Source: an uncultured Pseudomonadota bacterium
GTDB taxonomy: Bacteria; Pseudomonadota; Gammaproteobacteria; Burkholderiales; SG8-39
Length of the DNA stretch: 64,000 nucleotides
Direction: 5' to 3'
Assembly: GCA_903895005.1 (NCBI GenBank)
Contig: CAITSH010000400.1
Coordinates: 1 to 64,000, forward strand
A model generated the notes under the pieces. That model was not told the DNA's origin, did no database searches, and saw nothing but the letters and a program-made list of their open reading frames with translations. Below are positions 1 to 8,745 of this stretch, in pieces. Positions within the stretch are counted from its first letter, which is position 1. Each line of letters begins with the position of its first letter. The position numbers and the translations under genes were made by a program.

Positions 1-132
1 CGGCTAACCGAAGCCAAACTCCGATCGATTGCAGACCAGCTAAACCAACGACCACGCAAGTGTCTTGGCTACCTGACCCCGCACGAGGTACTCTTCGGCC
101 TCAAGCCCATACCCATTGCGCTTCGAACTTAA
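1..132 (+). pseudogene. IS30-family transposase, C-terminal end only (cut by window edge)
   Basis: Frame 1 is open from the first base and encodes 43 residues before TAA. It contains LNQRPRKCLGYLTPHEVLF, the very characteristic C-terminal end of the DDE integrase domain of IS30-family transposases. Only the tail is in the window, so whether the element is intact upstream cannot be judged. The right terminal inverted repeat should lie just after the stop (about 118-150), but its partner is outside the window, so the element boundary is not fixed. Confidence 0.85.
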
Positions 133-146
133 ATTCGCAAACCACC

Positions 147-190
147 CGGAAACCCACGCCAGGCGGGCATTTGCAGGTGATGACTTTCCC
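147..190 (+). repeat. Dispersed palindromic repeat, copy A
   Basis: Starts with GGAAACCCACGCCAGGCGGG and continues with a TTTGCAG right arm. It closely matches the copy at 35571, and more loosely those at 7639, 52720 and 57181. It sits between the IS30-type transposase tail and the Shine-Dalgarno sequence of the next gene, so it may lie beside or inside the IS right end. Confidence 0.5.
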
Positions 191-239
191 GACTGCGCAG
201 GCGGTAAAATAGCGCCTGATTTCAAAGGAGGGGTGCGAC

Positions 240-1277
240 ATGAAAAAAATAATGAAGCCCGCCGGCATGGCGCTGGTGCTGGCCGCAGTGCTGGGTCTTT
301 CCGCTTGCGCACAGGCGCCCATACAGCTTTCGCAGATGGGTTCCTTCCACGTCGGCGGGCGCGAGGTGGTGATCTCCGGCAAGCCGGTCAAGGAAGTCTA
401 TTTCACGCCCGGCGGCGTGCCGGCCAAGGTGGACCCGAACGGCGTCTACCAGGTCGAGCAGATGTACGTGCAGTACTTCATTCCAAAGGACCCGCGCGGC
501 CTGCCGCTCTTGATGTGGCATGGCGGCGGTCTCTCTGGTGTGACCTACGAAACCACGCCCGACGGGCGCGAAGGCTGGGTCAATTATTTTGTCAAAAAGG
601 GCTGGCCGGTATACAACTCCGATGCCGTCGAGCGCGGTCGTTCGGGCTGGGCCATGTACCCGGATATTTTCAAGACCGAGCCGGTGTTCCTGACCAAGGA
701 AAATCCGTTCGAGCGTTTTCGTATCGGGCAGGGGGCCGGTTCGTATAACAAGGACGTCTCGAAAATGCGTCCGATGCCCGGCAGCCAGTTTCCTCTGGAA
801 GGCTACGACAACTTTACCAAACAGAATGTGCCGCGCTGGACCTCCACCGATGAGCCCACCATCGCCGCCTATACCGAGCTCGTGGACAAGGTGTGCCCCT
901 GCATCGTGCTGGTGCATTCGCAGGCGGGCTTGTTCGGCATACGCGTCGCCGAGGCGCGCCCGGACAAGGTTAAAGCCCTGGTGCTGGTCGAGCCTGCGGG
1001 CGTTGGACCCATCGCCGATGCGCCGAAAATGAGCAAGGTTCCGGTGCTGGCTATTTACGGTGATTACATTGAGCAGGATTCGCGCTGGCCGACCATTCGC
1101 GGCAATGGCATCAAGTTCTACGAGGCCTTGCGCGCCGCCGGCGGCAGCGCCGACATGGTCGACCTGCCCAAGGTCGGCATCAAGGGCAATTCGCACATGA
1201 TCATGATGGACAAGAACAGCGATGTGGTGGCCGGTGTGATACAGGACTGGCTGGCCAAACGTGGCTTGTACAGATGA
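240..1277 (+). CDS. Lipoprotein alpha/beta hydrolase (esterase-like)
   Basis: 345 aa, preceded by an excellent Shine-Dalgarno AAAGGAGG that fixes the ATG. The N-terminus is a lipoprotein signal peptide with lipobox LSAC, so Cys23 would be the lipidated first residue and the enzyme would be anchored facing the periplasm. An HGGG oxyanion-hole motif (94-97), the nucleophile elbow HSQAG (Ser227) and a C-terminal His in GNSHM (about 319) fit a serine esterase of the alpha/beta-hydrolase fold. The substrate is unknown. It precedes a PrpF-type isomerase, a TctC binding protein and a PcaD-like lactonase on the same strand with short gaps, so it may release a carboxylic acid for this catabolic operon (inference). 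Confidence 0.85.
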   Translation: MKKIMKPAGMALVLAAVLGLSACAQAPIQLSQMGSFHVGGREVVISGKPVKEVYFTPGGVPAKVDPNGVYQVEQMYVQYFIPKDPRGLPLLMWHGGGLSGVTYETTPDGREGWVNYFVKKGWPVYNSDAVERGRSGWAMYPDIFKTEPVFLTKENPFERFRIGQGAGSYNKDVSKMRPMPGSQFPLEGYDNFTKQNVPRWTSTDEPTIAAYTELVDKVCPCIVLVHSQAGLFGIRVAEARPDKVKALVLVEPAGVGPIADAPKMSKVPVLAIYGDYIEQDSRWPTIRGNGIKFYEALRAAGGSADMVDLPKVGIKGNSHMIMMDKNSDVVAGVIQDWLAKRGLYR

Positions 1278-1300
1278 GCACGACCTAACCGGAGCTGAAT

Positions 1301-2386
1301 TTGCAACAACGGAAAATTTCTTGTGTGATCATGCGCGGCGGCACCTCGCGCGGGCCTTATTTCAACGCCGCAGACCTGCCGGCAGACATCGCCAGGCGTG
1401 ACGCGGTGCTGCTCAGCGTGATGGGCTCGCCGCACCCGCTTCAGGTGGATGGGATAGGCGGCACCAATACCCTCACCAGCAAGGTCGCGATCGTCAGCCC
1501 CTCAAAGCAAAAAGGCGCTGATGTCGATTACCTATTCGCCCAGGTTTCGGTGAACGAGGCGGTGGTGGACACCAGCCCGAACTGCGGCAACATGCTCTCG
1601 GGCGTGGGGCCTTTCGCCATTGAGGCGGGCATGATCAAGGCGGGCGAAAAGGAAACGCTGGTACGCATCTACAACGTCAATACGCAAAGCTTCATAGAAG
1701 CCATCATCCAGACCCCCGGCGGCGTGGTCGAATACGAGGGGGATGCACGCATCGACGGCGTTCCGGGCAGCGGCGCGCCGATCAAGCTCAATTTTCTCGA
1801 CGCCAAGGGCGCGGTCACCGGCAAGATGTTCCCGACCGGCAAGCCGCTCGATGTGATCCAGGACATCGAAGTGACCTGCCTCGACATGGCGATGCCGATG
1901 ATGCTGATCGCCGCCGAATCCCTGGGCAAGACCGGTGGTGAAACGCCGGCCGAGCTTGATGCCGACAAGGCCTTTCTCGCCAGGCTGGAATCGCTGCGCC
2001 TGGAAGCAGGACGCCTGATGGGCATGGGCGATGTGACAGGCAAGGTCGTGCCCAAGGTCGGACTCTTGTCCAAACCGGGCAAGGACGGCAGCATTCGTTC
2101 GCGCTACTTCACGCCGCTCGTTTGCCACAAGGCGCACGCGGTGACCGGTGCGGTATGTGTAGCGAGCGCGTGTGCACTGCCTGGCACGGTTGCGCGCAAG
2201 CTCGTCAGCCCCGCAGATTTTGTGTCGGGGGTGGTGCGCATCGAGCACCCTTCGGGCGCCATTGAGGTCGACCTGGCTGTCTCGGGGCAGGGCGATGCGA
2301 TGGATGTTAACCGCGCTGCGCTGTTGCGCACCGCAAGGCGCATTTTCGAGGGCAATGTACTGGTCCCCGAGCGGTATTTTTCATAA
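1301..2386 (+). CDS. PrpF/GalD-family protein (methylaconitate or oxalomesaconate isomerase-like)
   Basis: 361 aa starting at TTG, with GGAG seven bases upstream; no better start exists before the conserved N-terminal motif MRGGTSRG (residues 11-18). That motif and the NCGNML segment are typical of the PrpF family, which moves double bonds in tricarboxylates: 2-methylaconitate in the methylcitrate cycle, or 4-oxalomesaconate in gallate and protocatechuate meta-cleavage (GalD). No acnD or prpC is nearby, while a PcaD-like lactonase follows, so an aromatic-acid tautomerase role is more likely than propionate metabolism. The exact substrate cannot be read from sequence. It lies 23 bp after the hydrolase and just before the TctC gene, consistent with an operon. 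Confidence 0.88.
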   Translation: MQQRKISCVIMRGGTSRGPYFNAADLPADIARRDAVLLSVMGSPHPLQVDGIGGTNTLTSKVAIVSPSKQKGADVDYLFAQVSVNEAVVDTSPNCGNMLSGVGPFAIEAGMIKAGEKETLVRIYNVNTQSFIEAIIQTPGGVVEYEGDARIDGVPGSGAPIKLNFLDAKGAVTGKMFPTGKPLDVIQDIEVTCLDMAMPMMLIAAESLGKTGGETPAELDADKAFLARLESLRLEAGRLMGMGDVTGKVVPKVGLLSKPGKDGSIRSRYFTPLVCHKAHAVTGAVCVASACALPGTVARKLVSPADFVSGVVRIEHPSGAIEVDLAVSGQGDAMDVNRAALLRTARRIFEGNVLVPERYFS

Positions 2387-2436
2387 CCATGTATTTATCG
2401 TCAGAAACATTTAAACCTCTAGGAATCGGAAAAACC

Positions 2437-3417
2437 ATGTGGACTACATTGCGGCCCGTATATCTGGCCATCGCCGGTTTGACGCTGGCCTGTGTTGCGG
2501 GCGGCGGCGTCGGTGCGGCCCGGGCCCAGGCTTACCCGAGCAAGCCGATCAAGGCCGTTGTCGCATTTGCGCCGGGTGGCATCGCCGACGGCATCGGCCG
2601 CCTGATCGGCCAGAAACTTACCGAGCGCCTTGGACAGTCGGTTGTAATCGAGAACCGCGACGGCGCGGCCGGTGTGCTGGCATCCAAGGCCGTTTCGGCC
2701 TCGCCGCCCGACGGCTATACGCTGCTGGTGCACACGGCTGCCATCGCCATCAGCCCAAGTGTCAGCAAGGACGGCTTCGATCCGCTCACCGAACTGGTTC
2801 CTGTGGCGATGGTCGCCTCGACGCCGACCATCCTGGTTGTAAGCGCATCGGTGCCGGCGAACAACCTGCAGGAGTACATCAAGTTGAAGGGCGGCAAGTT
2901 CAGTTACTCCACCGCCGGCGTGGGCACGCCGCCGCACCTCACAGCTGAGTTCCTGTTCAAGACCATGAAGGGCGTCGATGCCGTGCATGTGCCGTTCCGT
3001 GGCGGCGCGCCGGCCGTCACCGCGGTGCTGGGCGGGCAGGTCGACATGGTCTCGACCTCAATGCCCCCGGCCGTGCCGCATATCAAGCAGGGCAAAATGA
3101 AGGCTCTGGTCGCCACCAGCGCGAAGCGCTCGCCGACCCTGCCCGATGTGCCCACCGCAGCCGAATCCGGCTTTCCCGATTTCGAGGATTTGTCCTGGGT
3201 GGCGTTTTTCGCGCCGGCCAAGACGCCGCCGGCGGTGGTGCAAAAGCTCAACGCAGAAATCAACGAGGTATTAAAGCTGCCCGACGTGAAGGAGCGGCTG
3301 GCCGCGATCGGTTTTGATCCTGCTCCAAGCGGCGCGCCCGAGTTCGCCGAATATATGAAAAAGGAAGTCGCCAAGTGGTCGAAAATCGTCAAGACCATCG
3401 GATTTACGGGCAACTGA
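2437..3417 (+). CDS. Bug/TctC-family periplasmic substrate-binding protein
   Basis: 326 aa from ATG 2437 (AGGA about 12 bases upstream). An earlier in-frame ATG at 2389 would add 16 residues before a normal signal peptide. The signal peptide ends near ARAQA, followed by the family signature YPSKPI..VVAFAPGG and later NGDGAAG-like and VPFRGGAPAV loops that wrap the ligand. Bug proteins bind carboxylates for tripartite tricarboxylate transporters; the ligand is typically a mono- or di-carboxylic acid held through two water-bridged aspartate-independent loops. No tctA or tctB membrane gene is in the window, so the permease must be elsewhere. First of eight Bug genes here. Confidence 0.92.
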   Translation: MWTTLRPVYLAIAGLTLACVAGGGVGAARAQAYPSKPIKAVVAFAPGGIADGIGRLIGQKLTERLGQSVVIENRDGAAGVLASKAVSASPPDGYTLLVHTAAIAISPSVSKDGFDPLTELVPVAMVASTPTILVVSASVPANNLQEYIKLKGGKFSYSTAGVGTPPHLTAEFLFKTMKGVDAVHVPFRGGAPAVTAVLGGQVDMVSTSMPPAVPHIKQGKMKALVATSAKRSPTLPDVPTAAESGFPDFEDLSWVAFFAPAKTPPAVVQKLNAEINEVLKLPDVKERLAAIGFDPAPSGAPEFAEYMKKEVAKWSKIVKTIGFTGN

Positions 3418-3433
3418 GCTGCAACGGAAAGCC

Positions 3434-4228
3434 ATGAAAATCAAAGCAAACGGCATCGATATCAATTATGAAGTGCAGGGCCCCGCCGACGGGCCGTGGC
3501 TGGTGCTTAGCCATTCGCTTGCCTGCGACCTGCGCATGTGGGACGACCAGGTGGCGGTATTTTCAAAGCGCTGCCGCGTGCTGCGCTATGACACGCGCGG
3601 GCACGGCCAGTCTTCGGCACCGGCCGGAGATTACACGCTTGACCAGCTCGCGGCCGACGCGCAGGCCTTGTTGCATGCGCTAGGCGTCAAGCATTGCCAC
3701 TGGGTGGGTTTGTCGATGGGCGGCATGATTGGCCAGACCTTTGCGCTGAAATACCCCGGCGTGTTCAGTTCGCTGACCCTCGCCGACACCACCAGCCGGC
3801 GTCACGAGGGTGCGCGCCAGATGTGGGATGGTCGTATCAAGCTCGCCCACGAGCAGGGCATGCAGGCGCTGGTCGAGCCGACCTTGCAGCGTTGGTTCAC
3901 CGAGCCGTTTCGGCAGGCCAACCCGGCTGTAATGGCGCACATCGGCGCGATGATCCGCGGTATTCCGGCAGCCGGCTACGCCGGCTGTGCACGCGCCATT
4001 TCGGAAATGAATCTCACGGCGCGCCTGAAGGAAATCACCTGCCCGGCGCTGGTCATGGCCGGTGCCGAGGACGCGGGTACGCCTGTCGAAATGACGCATG
4101 AAATCCACGCCAACCTGCCGGGCTCGGAACTCGTCATCATTCCCGCCGCCTCACACCTGTCCAATGTCGAACAACCGGGGGCGTTCAACAGCGCGCTTTC
4201 GGCGTTTCTCGGCCGGCAGGGCGTCTGA
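3434..4228 (+). CDS. 3-oxoadipate enol-lactonase-like alpha/beta hydrolase (PcaD type)
   Basis: 264 aa, usual PcaD length. The catalytic triad is visible: Ser94 in GLSMGG, Asp213 in AGAEDAGTP and His241 in AASHLSNVEQP, the last segment being typical of 3-oxoadipate enol-lactonases. These hydrolyse the lactone of the beta-ketoadipate pathway to 3-oxoadipate in the cytoplasm. Neighbouring pca genes are absent, and the context is a PrpF-type isomerase, TctC and a molybdenum hydroxylase subunit, so the true substrate may be a different lactone or ester made in this pathway. It begins 16 bp after the TctC stop and is probably co-transcribed with it. Confidence 0.82.
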   Translation: MKIKANGIDINYEVQGPADGPWLVLSHSLACDLRMWDDQVAVFSKRCRVLRYDTRGHGQSSAPAGDYTLDQLAADAQALLHALGVKHCHWVGLSMGGMIGQTFALKYPGVFSSLTLADTTSRRHEGARQMWDGRIKLAHEQGMQALVEPTLQRWFTEPFRQANPAVMAHIGAMIRGIPAAGYAGCARAISEMNLTARLKEITCPALVMAGAEDAGTPVEMTHEIHANLPGSELVIIPAASHLSNVEQPGAFNSALSAFLGRQGV

Positions 4229-4292
4229 TCCTAAACAGCACCACACCACATCCCTAACCCCTTTAGATCTCTTTAATCCAGGACTTCCCGCA

Positions 4293-6596
4293 ATGACAGA
4301 ACACGCATTCCACGGCCGCCGCGAAGACCAGCGCCTCCTGACCGGCACCGGTCGCTATACCTCGGACTTCAATTTCCCCGGGCAGCTTTACGCCTGCTTT
4401 GTGCGGGCCGATCGCGCCCACGCAAAACTGTTGTCGGTGGACGTGTCGGCGGCGCGAGAGGCGCCCGGCGTGGTCGCGGTCTACACCGCGGCCGACCTCG
4501 CTTCGCAAAATTACGCCACCCTGCCGACCCTGGTGCATTACAAGGGCGTGGGCGGACAGGCGATCAAGCTGCCGCCGCGTTCCGTTCTGGCCTCGGACAA
4601 GGTGCGCTTTGTCGGCGAGGAAATCGCGCTGGTGGTGGCGAGTTCACCTCTGGCTGCGCTCGATGCCGTCGAGATGGTCATGGTCGATTACGAGGAGCTG
4701 CCGGCGGTGGCACATCCGCTGGATGCCGTCGCCACGGGGGCCGCGCTGGTTCACGATTCGATTCCCGGCAACGTGTGTTTCGAATTTGATTACGGCGATG
4801 CAGCAGCCACCGCCGCTGCGATTGCATCGGCCAAGCATGTCACCAAAATAACGCTGTCGAGCCAGCGCGTTGCCGCCAACCCGATGGAGCCGCGCGCTTT
4901 TGTCGTGGGTTACGACGGTGCCAGCGGCAATTACGATATGTATGTCGCCAACCAGGGTGTCTACATGATGCGCGGCGGGCTGTCGGTAATTACCGGCATT
5001 CCCGAAGACAATATCCGCGTCCATCCGCTCGACGTGGGCGGTGGCTTTGGCGTGCGCAGCGCCCCCTACCAGGAGTACCCCGCGCTGATGTTTGCCGCCA
5101 AGGCCCTGGCCAAGCCGATCAAGTGGATCGGTTCGCGCTCGGAATGCTTTGCCACCGACAACCACGGTCGCGCCGTCGAACTGCAGGGCGAGCTGGCGCT
5201 TGACGCCGAGGGCAATTTTGTCGCGATCCGCACGCAATGGATCTGCGACCAGGGTGCCTACCTCACGCCGGCCGGGCCGCTGACCAACACCACCAACGGC
5301 ATGCTGACGATTACCGGCTGCTACAAAATTCCGGTCGCTTACGGTCACAACCGCTGCGTCGTCACCAACACCTCGCCGACCGGGCCTTACCGCGGTGCGG
5401 CGCGTCCCGACATGGCTTACCTTATGGAGCGCCTGGTGGACCAGGCCGCGGCCGAGACCGGCATGGACAGGATCAAGCTGCGCAGCATGAACGCCATTCC
5501 GAAAGCGGCCTTTCCCTATACCGGGCCGACAAAGTCCACGTACGATAGTGCCGACTTCGCCGGCATGCTGGAGCGCGCGGTCAAGGAATCCGACTGGAAC
5601 GGCTTTGCCGCGCGGCGTGAACAGTCCAAGGCGAGGGGCAAGCTTCGGGGCATAGGCTGCGCGCTGTTTCTTGAGCCTTCGGGGGGCGGTTCGATGCCGC
5701 AGGACCGCGTGTCGCTGCGCTGGCTAGGCGGCAGGCTGACCTTGTATGCGGTGACGCAATCGCAGGGCCAGGGACACGAAACGGTGTTTCCGGAAATTGT
5801 CGCAGGCGTGCTGGGCATCCCGGCCGCCGACATTGATCTCAAGGCGGGCGACATCGAGGGCATTGTCGGCCTCACCGGGTCGGGCGTCATCGGCTCGCGT
5901 TCCATCATGGCCCACGGCAGTGCCTTCAAGCGCGCCGCGCTCGCGGTCGTGGACAAGGGGCTGGAACTGGCCGCAGAAAAACTCGAGGCTGCACCCGCGG
6001 ACATCGAGTTCAAGGACGGCACCTACACGATCAAGGGCACCGACCGGCGCGTTGCGCTGATCGATCTTGTAAGAGACCACACGGGCGACACGCCCAACCC
6101 GCTCGACGCGCTGGGTGAGCAGGCGATGGCGCGGGCGTTCCCGAGTGGCATGCATGTGGCCGAGGTGGAAATCGACCCCGATACCGGCGTCACCGAGGTG
6201 AAGGGCTATGTCGCGGTGGATGATGTAGGTGTCGTCATCAACCACACGCTGGTTCAGGCGCAGGTGCACGGCGGCGTGGCGCAGGGCGCGGGTCAGGTGT
6301 TTGGCGAGCACGCCAACTATGACCGTGCGACCGGCCAGTTGCTCAACGCCAGTTTCATGGACTACACCATGCCGCGCGCCGACCTGATCAGCGGCATCGC
6401 CGACTATTACCACCTGACGCCCAGCCCGACCAATTTTCTCGGCGCCAAGGGCGTGGGCGAGGCGGGAACCACAGGCTCGATGCCGACGCTGATGAATGCG
6501 ATTGTTGATGCGATGCGCGCGCGCGGGATTCACCACTTTGACATGCCGGCCAGTTCGGACCGGGTGTGGGAGGCCTTGCACGCGGCAGGGCGGTGA
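4293..6596 (+). CDS. Xanthine dehydrogenase-family molybdopterin-binding subunit, orphan
   Basis: 767 aa from ATG 4293; the open frame extends further upstream but the family N-terminus begins at REDQRLLTGTGRYTSDF. It has the two-part large-subunit architecture (a/b hammerhead then Moco-binding domains), with GGGFGVR, QSQGQGHET and the C-terminal GVGEAG motif carrying the expected catalytic glutamate (Glu723). Such subunits hydroxylate aromatic, heterocyclic, aldehyde or CO substrates using water. The 2Fe-2S and FAD subunits that normally accompany this CoxL-like type are not adjacent, so partners must be encoded elsewhere or shared. There is no Tat signal, so it should be cytoplasmic, unlike the two IorB-type subunits at 20 and 31 kb. 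Confidence 0.9.
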   Translation: MTEHAFHGRREDQRLLTGTGRYTSDFNFPGQLYACFVRADRAHAKLLSVDVSAAREAPGVVAVYTAADLASQNYATLPTLVHYKGVGGQAIKLPPRSVLASDKVRFVGEEIALVVASSPLAALDAVEMVMVDYEELPAVAHPLDAVATGAALVHDSIPGNVCFEFDYGDAAATAAAIASAKHVTKITLSSQRVAANPMEPRAFVVGYDGASGNYDMYVANQGVYMMRGGLSVITGIPEDNIRVHPLDVGGGFGVRSAPYQEYPALMFAAKALAKPIKWIGSRSECFATDNHGRAVELQGELALDAEGNFVAIRTQWICDQGAYLTPAGPLTNTTNGMLTITGCYKIPVAYGHNRCVVTNTSPTGPYRGAARPDMAYLMERLVDQAAAETGMDRIKLRSMNAIPKAAFPYTGPTKSTYDSADFAGMLERAVKESDWNGFAARREQSKARGKLRGIGCALFLEPSGGGSMPQDRVSLRWLGGRLTLYAVTQSQGQGHETVFPEIVAGVLGIPAADIDLKAGDIEGIVGLTGSGVIGSRSIMAHGSAFKRAALAVVDKGLELAAEKLEAAPADIEFKDGTYTIKGTDRRVALIDLVRDHTGDTPNPLDALGEQAMARAFPSGMHVAEVEIDPDTGVTEVKGYVAVDDVGVVINHTLVQAQVHGGVAQGAGQVFGEHANYDRATGQLLNASFMDYTMPRADLISGIADYYHLTPSPTNFLGAKGVGEAGTTGSMPTLMNAIVDAMRARGIHHFDMPASSDRVWEALHAAGR

Positions 6597-6642
6597 TTGC
6601 GTATCAACGACAATTCAAAAAAATGACAAAGGAGCGCGCACC

Positions 6643-7623
6643 ATGAAATCAACATTCAGCGGCGTTGCCGCAGTGGCGGGGCTGGGTTTGGCCTTGGTCT
6701 CGGGCGGCGTTTTCGCCCAGGCCTTTCCGGCCGAGGGAAAGCCCATCCGCATCATCGTGCCGACGGCGCCCTCGGGCGGCAACGACGTGATGGCGCGCAT
6801 CGTTGCGCAAAAACTCGGCGAGCGGATTAAGCGTTCGGTCATTGTCGAGAACAAGGCCGGCGCCAACGGTGCCATCGCTTCCGAGTATGTCGCCAAGGCG
6901 GCGCCGGACGGTTACACCATCCTGTTCGGTTACATCGCCACCCACGGCATCAATCCGGCGTTGTCCAAGCTGCCCTACGATGCGGTGACGGATTTTGCGC
7001 CTATTTCGCTACTGTCCGAGGCGCAGGGTGTGCTGGTGGTCAACCCCAAGGTGCAGGCGAAGACGGTGAAGGAACTGGTGGCGCTAGCCAAGTCCAAGCC
7101 TGGCACCATCAACTACGCCTCGGCTGGCAACGGCACCGCGCCGCATATTTCGGCCGAGTTGTTCAAGCAGATCACCGGTACCGACATGCTGCACGTGCCC
7201 TACAAGGGTTCGGCGCCGGCGGTCACCGACACCATTGCCGGGCAGACCCAGGTCATGTTCCCCAGCCTGGTCGCGGCCAGCCAACACATCAAGGCCGGGC
7301 AGTTGCGCGGCCTTGCGGTCACCGGCAAAAAGCGCTCGGCGCTGTTCCCGGAACTGCCCACGGTGATTGAGTCGGGCGTGCCCGGCTTTGAGGTGACGCA
7401 GTGGTACGCCTTGTTCGCGCCGGCTAAAACGCCAAAGGCGGTAATCGACAAGCTCCACGCCGAAGTGGTCGCCGTGATGAAGGACCCGGACACCATCAAG
7501 CGTTTTGCCGAGCAGGGTGCCGAGGCCGAAACGAGCACGCCCGAGGCGCTGGGCAAATACGTCGAAGCCGAGATCGTCAAGTGGAAAAAAGTCATCACCA
7601 CGGCAAAGATCACCGCAGACTGA
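6643..7623 (+). CDS. Bug/TctC-family periplasmic substrate-binding protein
   Basis: 326 aa from ATG 6643, with AAAGGAG spaced nine bases upstream; the longer open frame from 6496 overlaps the preceding gene and is not needed. The signal peptide ends VFAQA, then FPAEGKPIRIIVPTAPSGGND opens the mature Bug fold. The VPYKGSAPAV loop and LFAPAKTPKAV near the C-terminus are standard. It follows the orphan molybdenum hydroxylase subunit by 46 bp and could bring in that enzyme's substrate (inference). Confidence 0.92.
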   Translation: MKSTFSGVAAVAGLGLALVSGGVFAQAFPAEGKPIRIIVPTAPSGGNDVMARIVAQKLGERIKRSVIVENKAGANGAIASEYVAKAAPDGYTILFGYIATHGINPALSKLPYDAVTDFAPISLLSEAQGVLVVNPKVQAKTVKELVALAKSKPGTINYASAGNGTAPHISAELFKQITGTDMLHVPYKGSAPAVTDTIAGQTQVMFPSLVAASQHIKAGQLRGLAVTGKKRSALFPELPTVIESGVPGFEVTQWYALFAPAKTPKAVIDKLHAEVVAVMKDPDTIKRFAEQGAEAETSTPEALGKYVEAEIVKWKKVITTAKITAD

Positions 7624-7638
7624 GATTTTCATCCCATC

Positions 7639-7690
7639 ATCGGCTGGAAACCCTCTCCAGATGCGGGTTTCCAGCCGATTGTCTTTTAAA
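7639..7690 (+). terminator. Palindromic repeat copy B, acting as likely intrinsic terminator
   Basis: A perfect 15-bp stem (7639-7653 with 7665-7679) around an 11-nt loop is followed by TGTCTTTTA. It lies between two tctC genes, 15 bp after the first stop. The left arm ATCGGCTGGAAACCC is identical to that of the copy in comEC at 35571, and the tail CGATTGTCTTTTA is shared with the copy at 52720, so this is a dispersed repeat as well as a credible terminator. Confidence 0.65.
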
Positions 7691-7708
7691 TCCATCACCG
7701 GAAACGCG

Positions 7709-8668
7709 ATGAAACCATTCAAACTGTTGTGCACGGCGGCGCTGCTGGCCCTGCCGCTGATCGTCCAGGCGCAGGCCTTTCCGTCCAAGCCCGTGCGCAT
7801 CCTGGTCGGCTTTTCCCCGGGGGGCGTACCGGACATCGCGGCGCGCATCCTCTCGCAAAAATTGTCCGAGTCCTGGAAGCAGCCGGTGACGGTCGAGAAC
7901 CGGCTTGGCGCCGGCAGCAATATCGCGGCGCAGGCGGTTGCGACGGCGTCCCCCGACGGCTACACGCTGTTGTCTGTGTCCTCTGCCCATGCCATTGCGC
8001 CGGCGATTTATCCGAAGCTGGGTTTTGACGCGATCAAGGATTTTTCCGGCATCACGCTGACCGCGACCGGGCCGGCACTGTTGATCGTGTCGCCCAAACT
8101 GGGGGTAAAAAACGTTGCCGAGCTCATTGCGCTCGCCAAGTCCAGGCCGGGACAGCTCAATTACTCCTCGGCCGGGGTCGGCAGCGGCTCGCACTTTGCC
8201 GGTGAGTTGCTCAAGTCCCAGACCGGCATTGATGTCGTGCATGTGCCTTTCAAGGGAATACCCGAAGCCCTGACCGAAACGGTCACCGGCCGAGTGGATT
8301 TTTTCATTTCGCCGTTTGCCAGCGCCATCAACCTGGTCAGGGACGGCAGAGCCAAGGCCATCGCAGTGACCAGCAGCAAGCGTATGGGTGAACTGCCTGA
8401 CATGCCCACCGTCGCCGAGGCGGTGCCCGGTTACCTGTGGGTGTTCTGGTACGGGCTGCTGGCCCCCGCGAAGACGCCGCGGGCGGTTCTGAACCAGCTT
8501 AACGCAGAGGTCACGCGCATTCTCAAGGAACCCGAGGTGAGGGCGCGGCTCGCTCCGCTTGGCACGGAGCCCGCGACCAACGCACCCGAGGAATTCGACA
8601 AGATGATCGCCGAGGAAGTGGCGAGCTTTACCCGGGTGGCCAAGGCCGCCAATATCAAGGTCGACTGA
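7709..8668 (+). CDS. Bug/TctC-family periplasmic substrate-binding protein
   Basis: 319 aa from ATG 7709. The signal peptide MKPFKLLCTAALLALPLIVQAQA is complete, followed by FPSKPVRILVGFSPGGVPD. The VPFKGIPEAL loop differs from the VPYKG(S/A)P form of its neighbours, so a different ligand is likely. The upstream open frame to 7505 overlaps the previous gene and the terminator-like repeat and is rejected. The start is preceded only by a weak ACCGGAA. It is separated from the upstream tctC by a strong hairpin, so it may have its own promoter. Confidence 0.92.
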   Translation: MKPFKLLCTAALLALPLIVQAQAFPSKPVRILVGFSPGGVPDIAARILSQKLSESWKQPVTVENRLGAGSNIAAQAVATASPDGYTLLSVSSAHAIAPAIYPKLGFDAIKDFSGITLTATGPALLIVSPKLGVKNVAELIALAKSRPGQLNYSSAGVGSGSHFAGELLKSQTGIDVVHVPFKGIPEALTETVTGRVDFFISPFASAINLVRDGRAKAIAVTSSKRMGELPDMPTVAEAVPGYLWVFWYGLLAPAKTPRAVLNQLNAEVTRILKEPEVRARLAPLGTEPATNAPEEFDKMIAEEVASFTRVAKAANIKVD

Positions 8669-8745
8669 GGGGCGGCCGGCGCTCCAGGTCCAGCCCCTGC
8701 GCGGTAACCGGTCTTGCTGTAGATTGGTGTGCAGGAGGAGACACC

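Noticed and set aside
222..1196. Long minus-strand frame opposite the lipoprotein hydrolase
   Set aside because: Shadow of the real gene in GC-rich DNA; no Shine-Dalgarno and no recognisable domain. Many similar frames (for example 1532-2248, 12636-13508, 38456-39727, 41705-42838) were dropped for the same reason.
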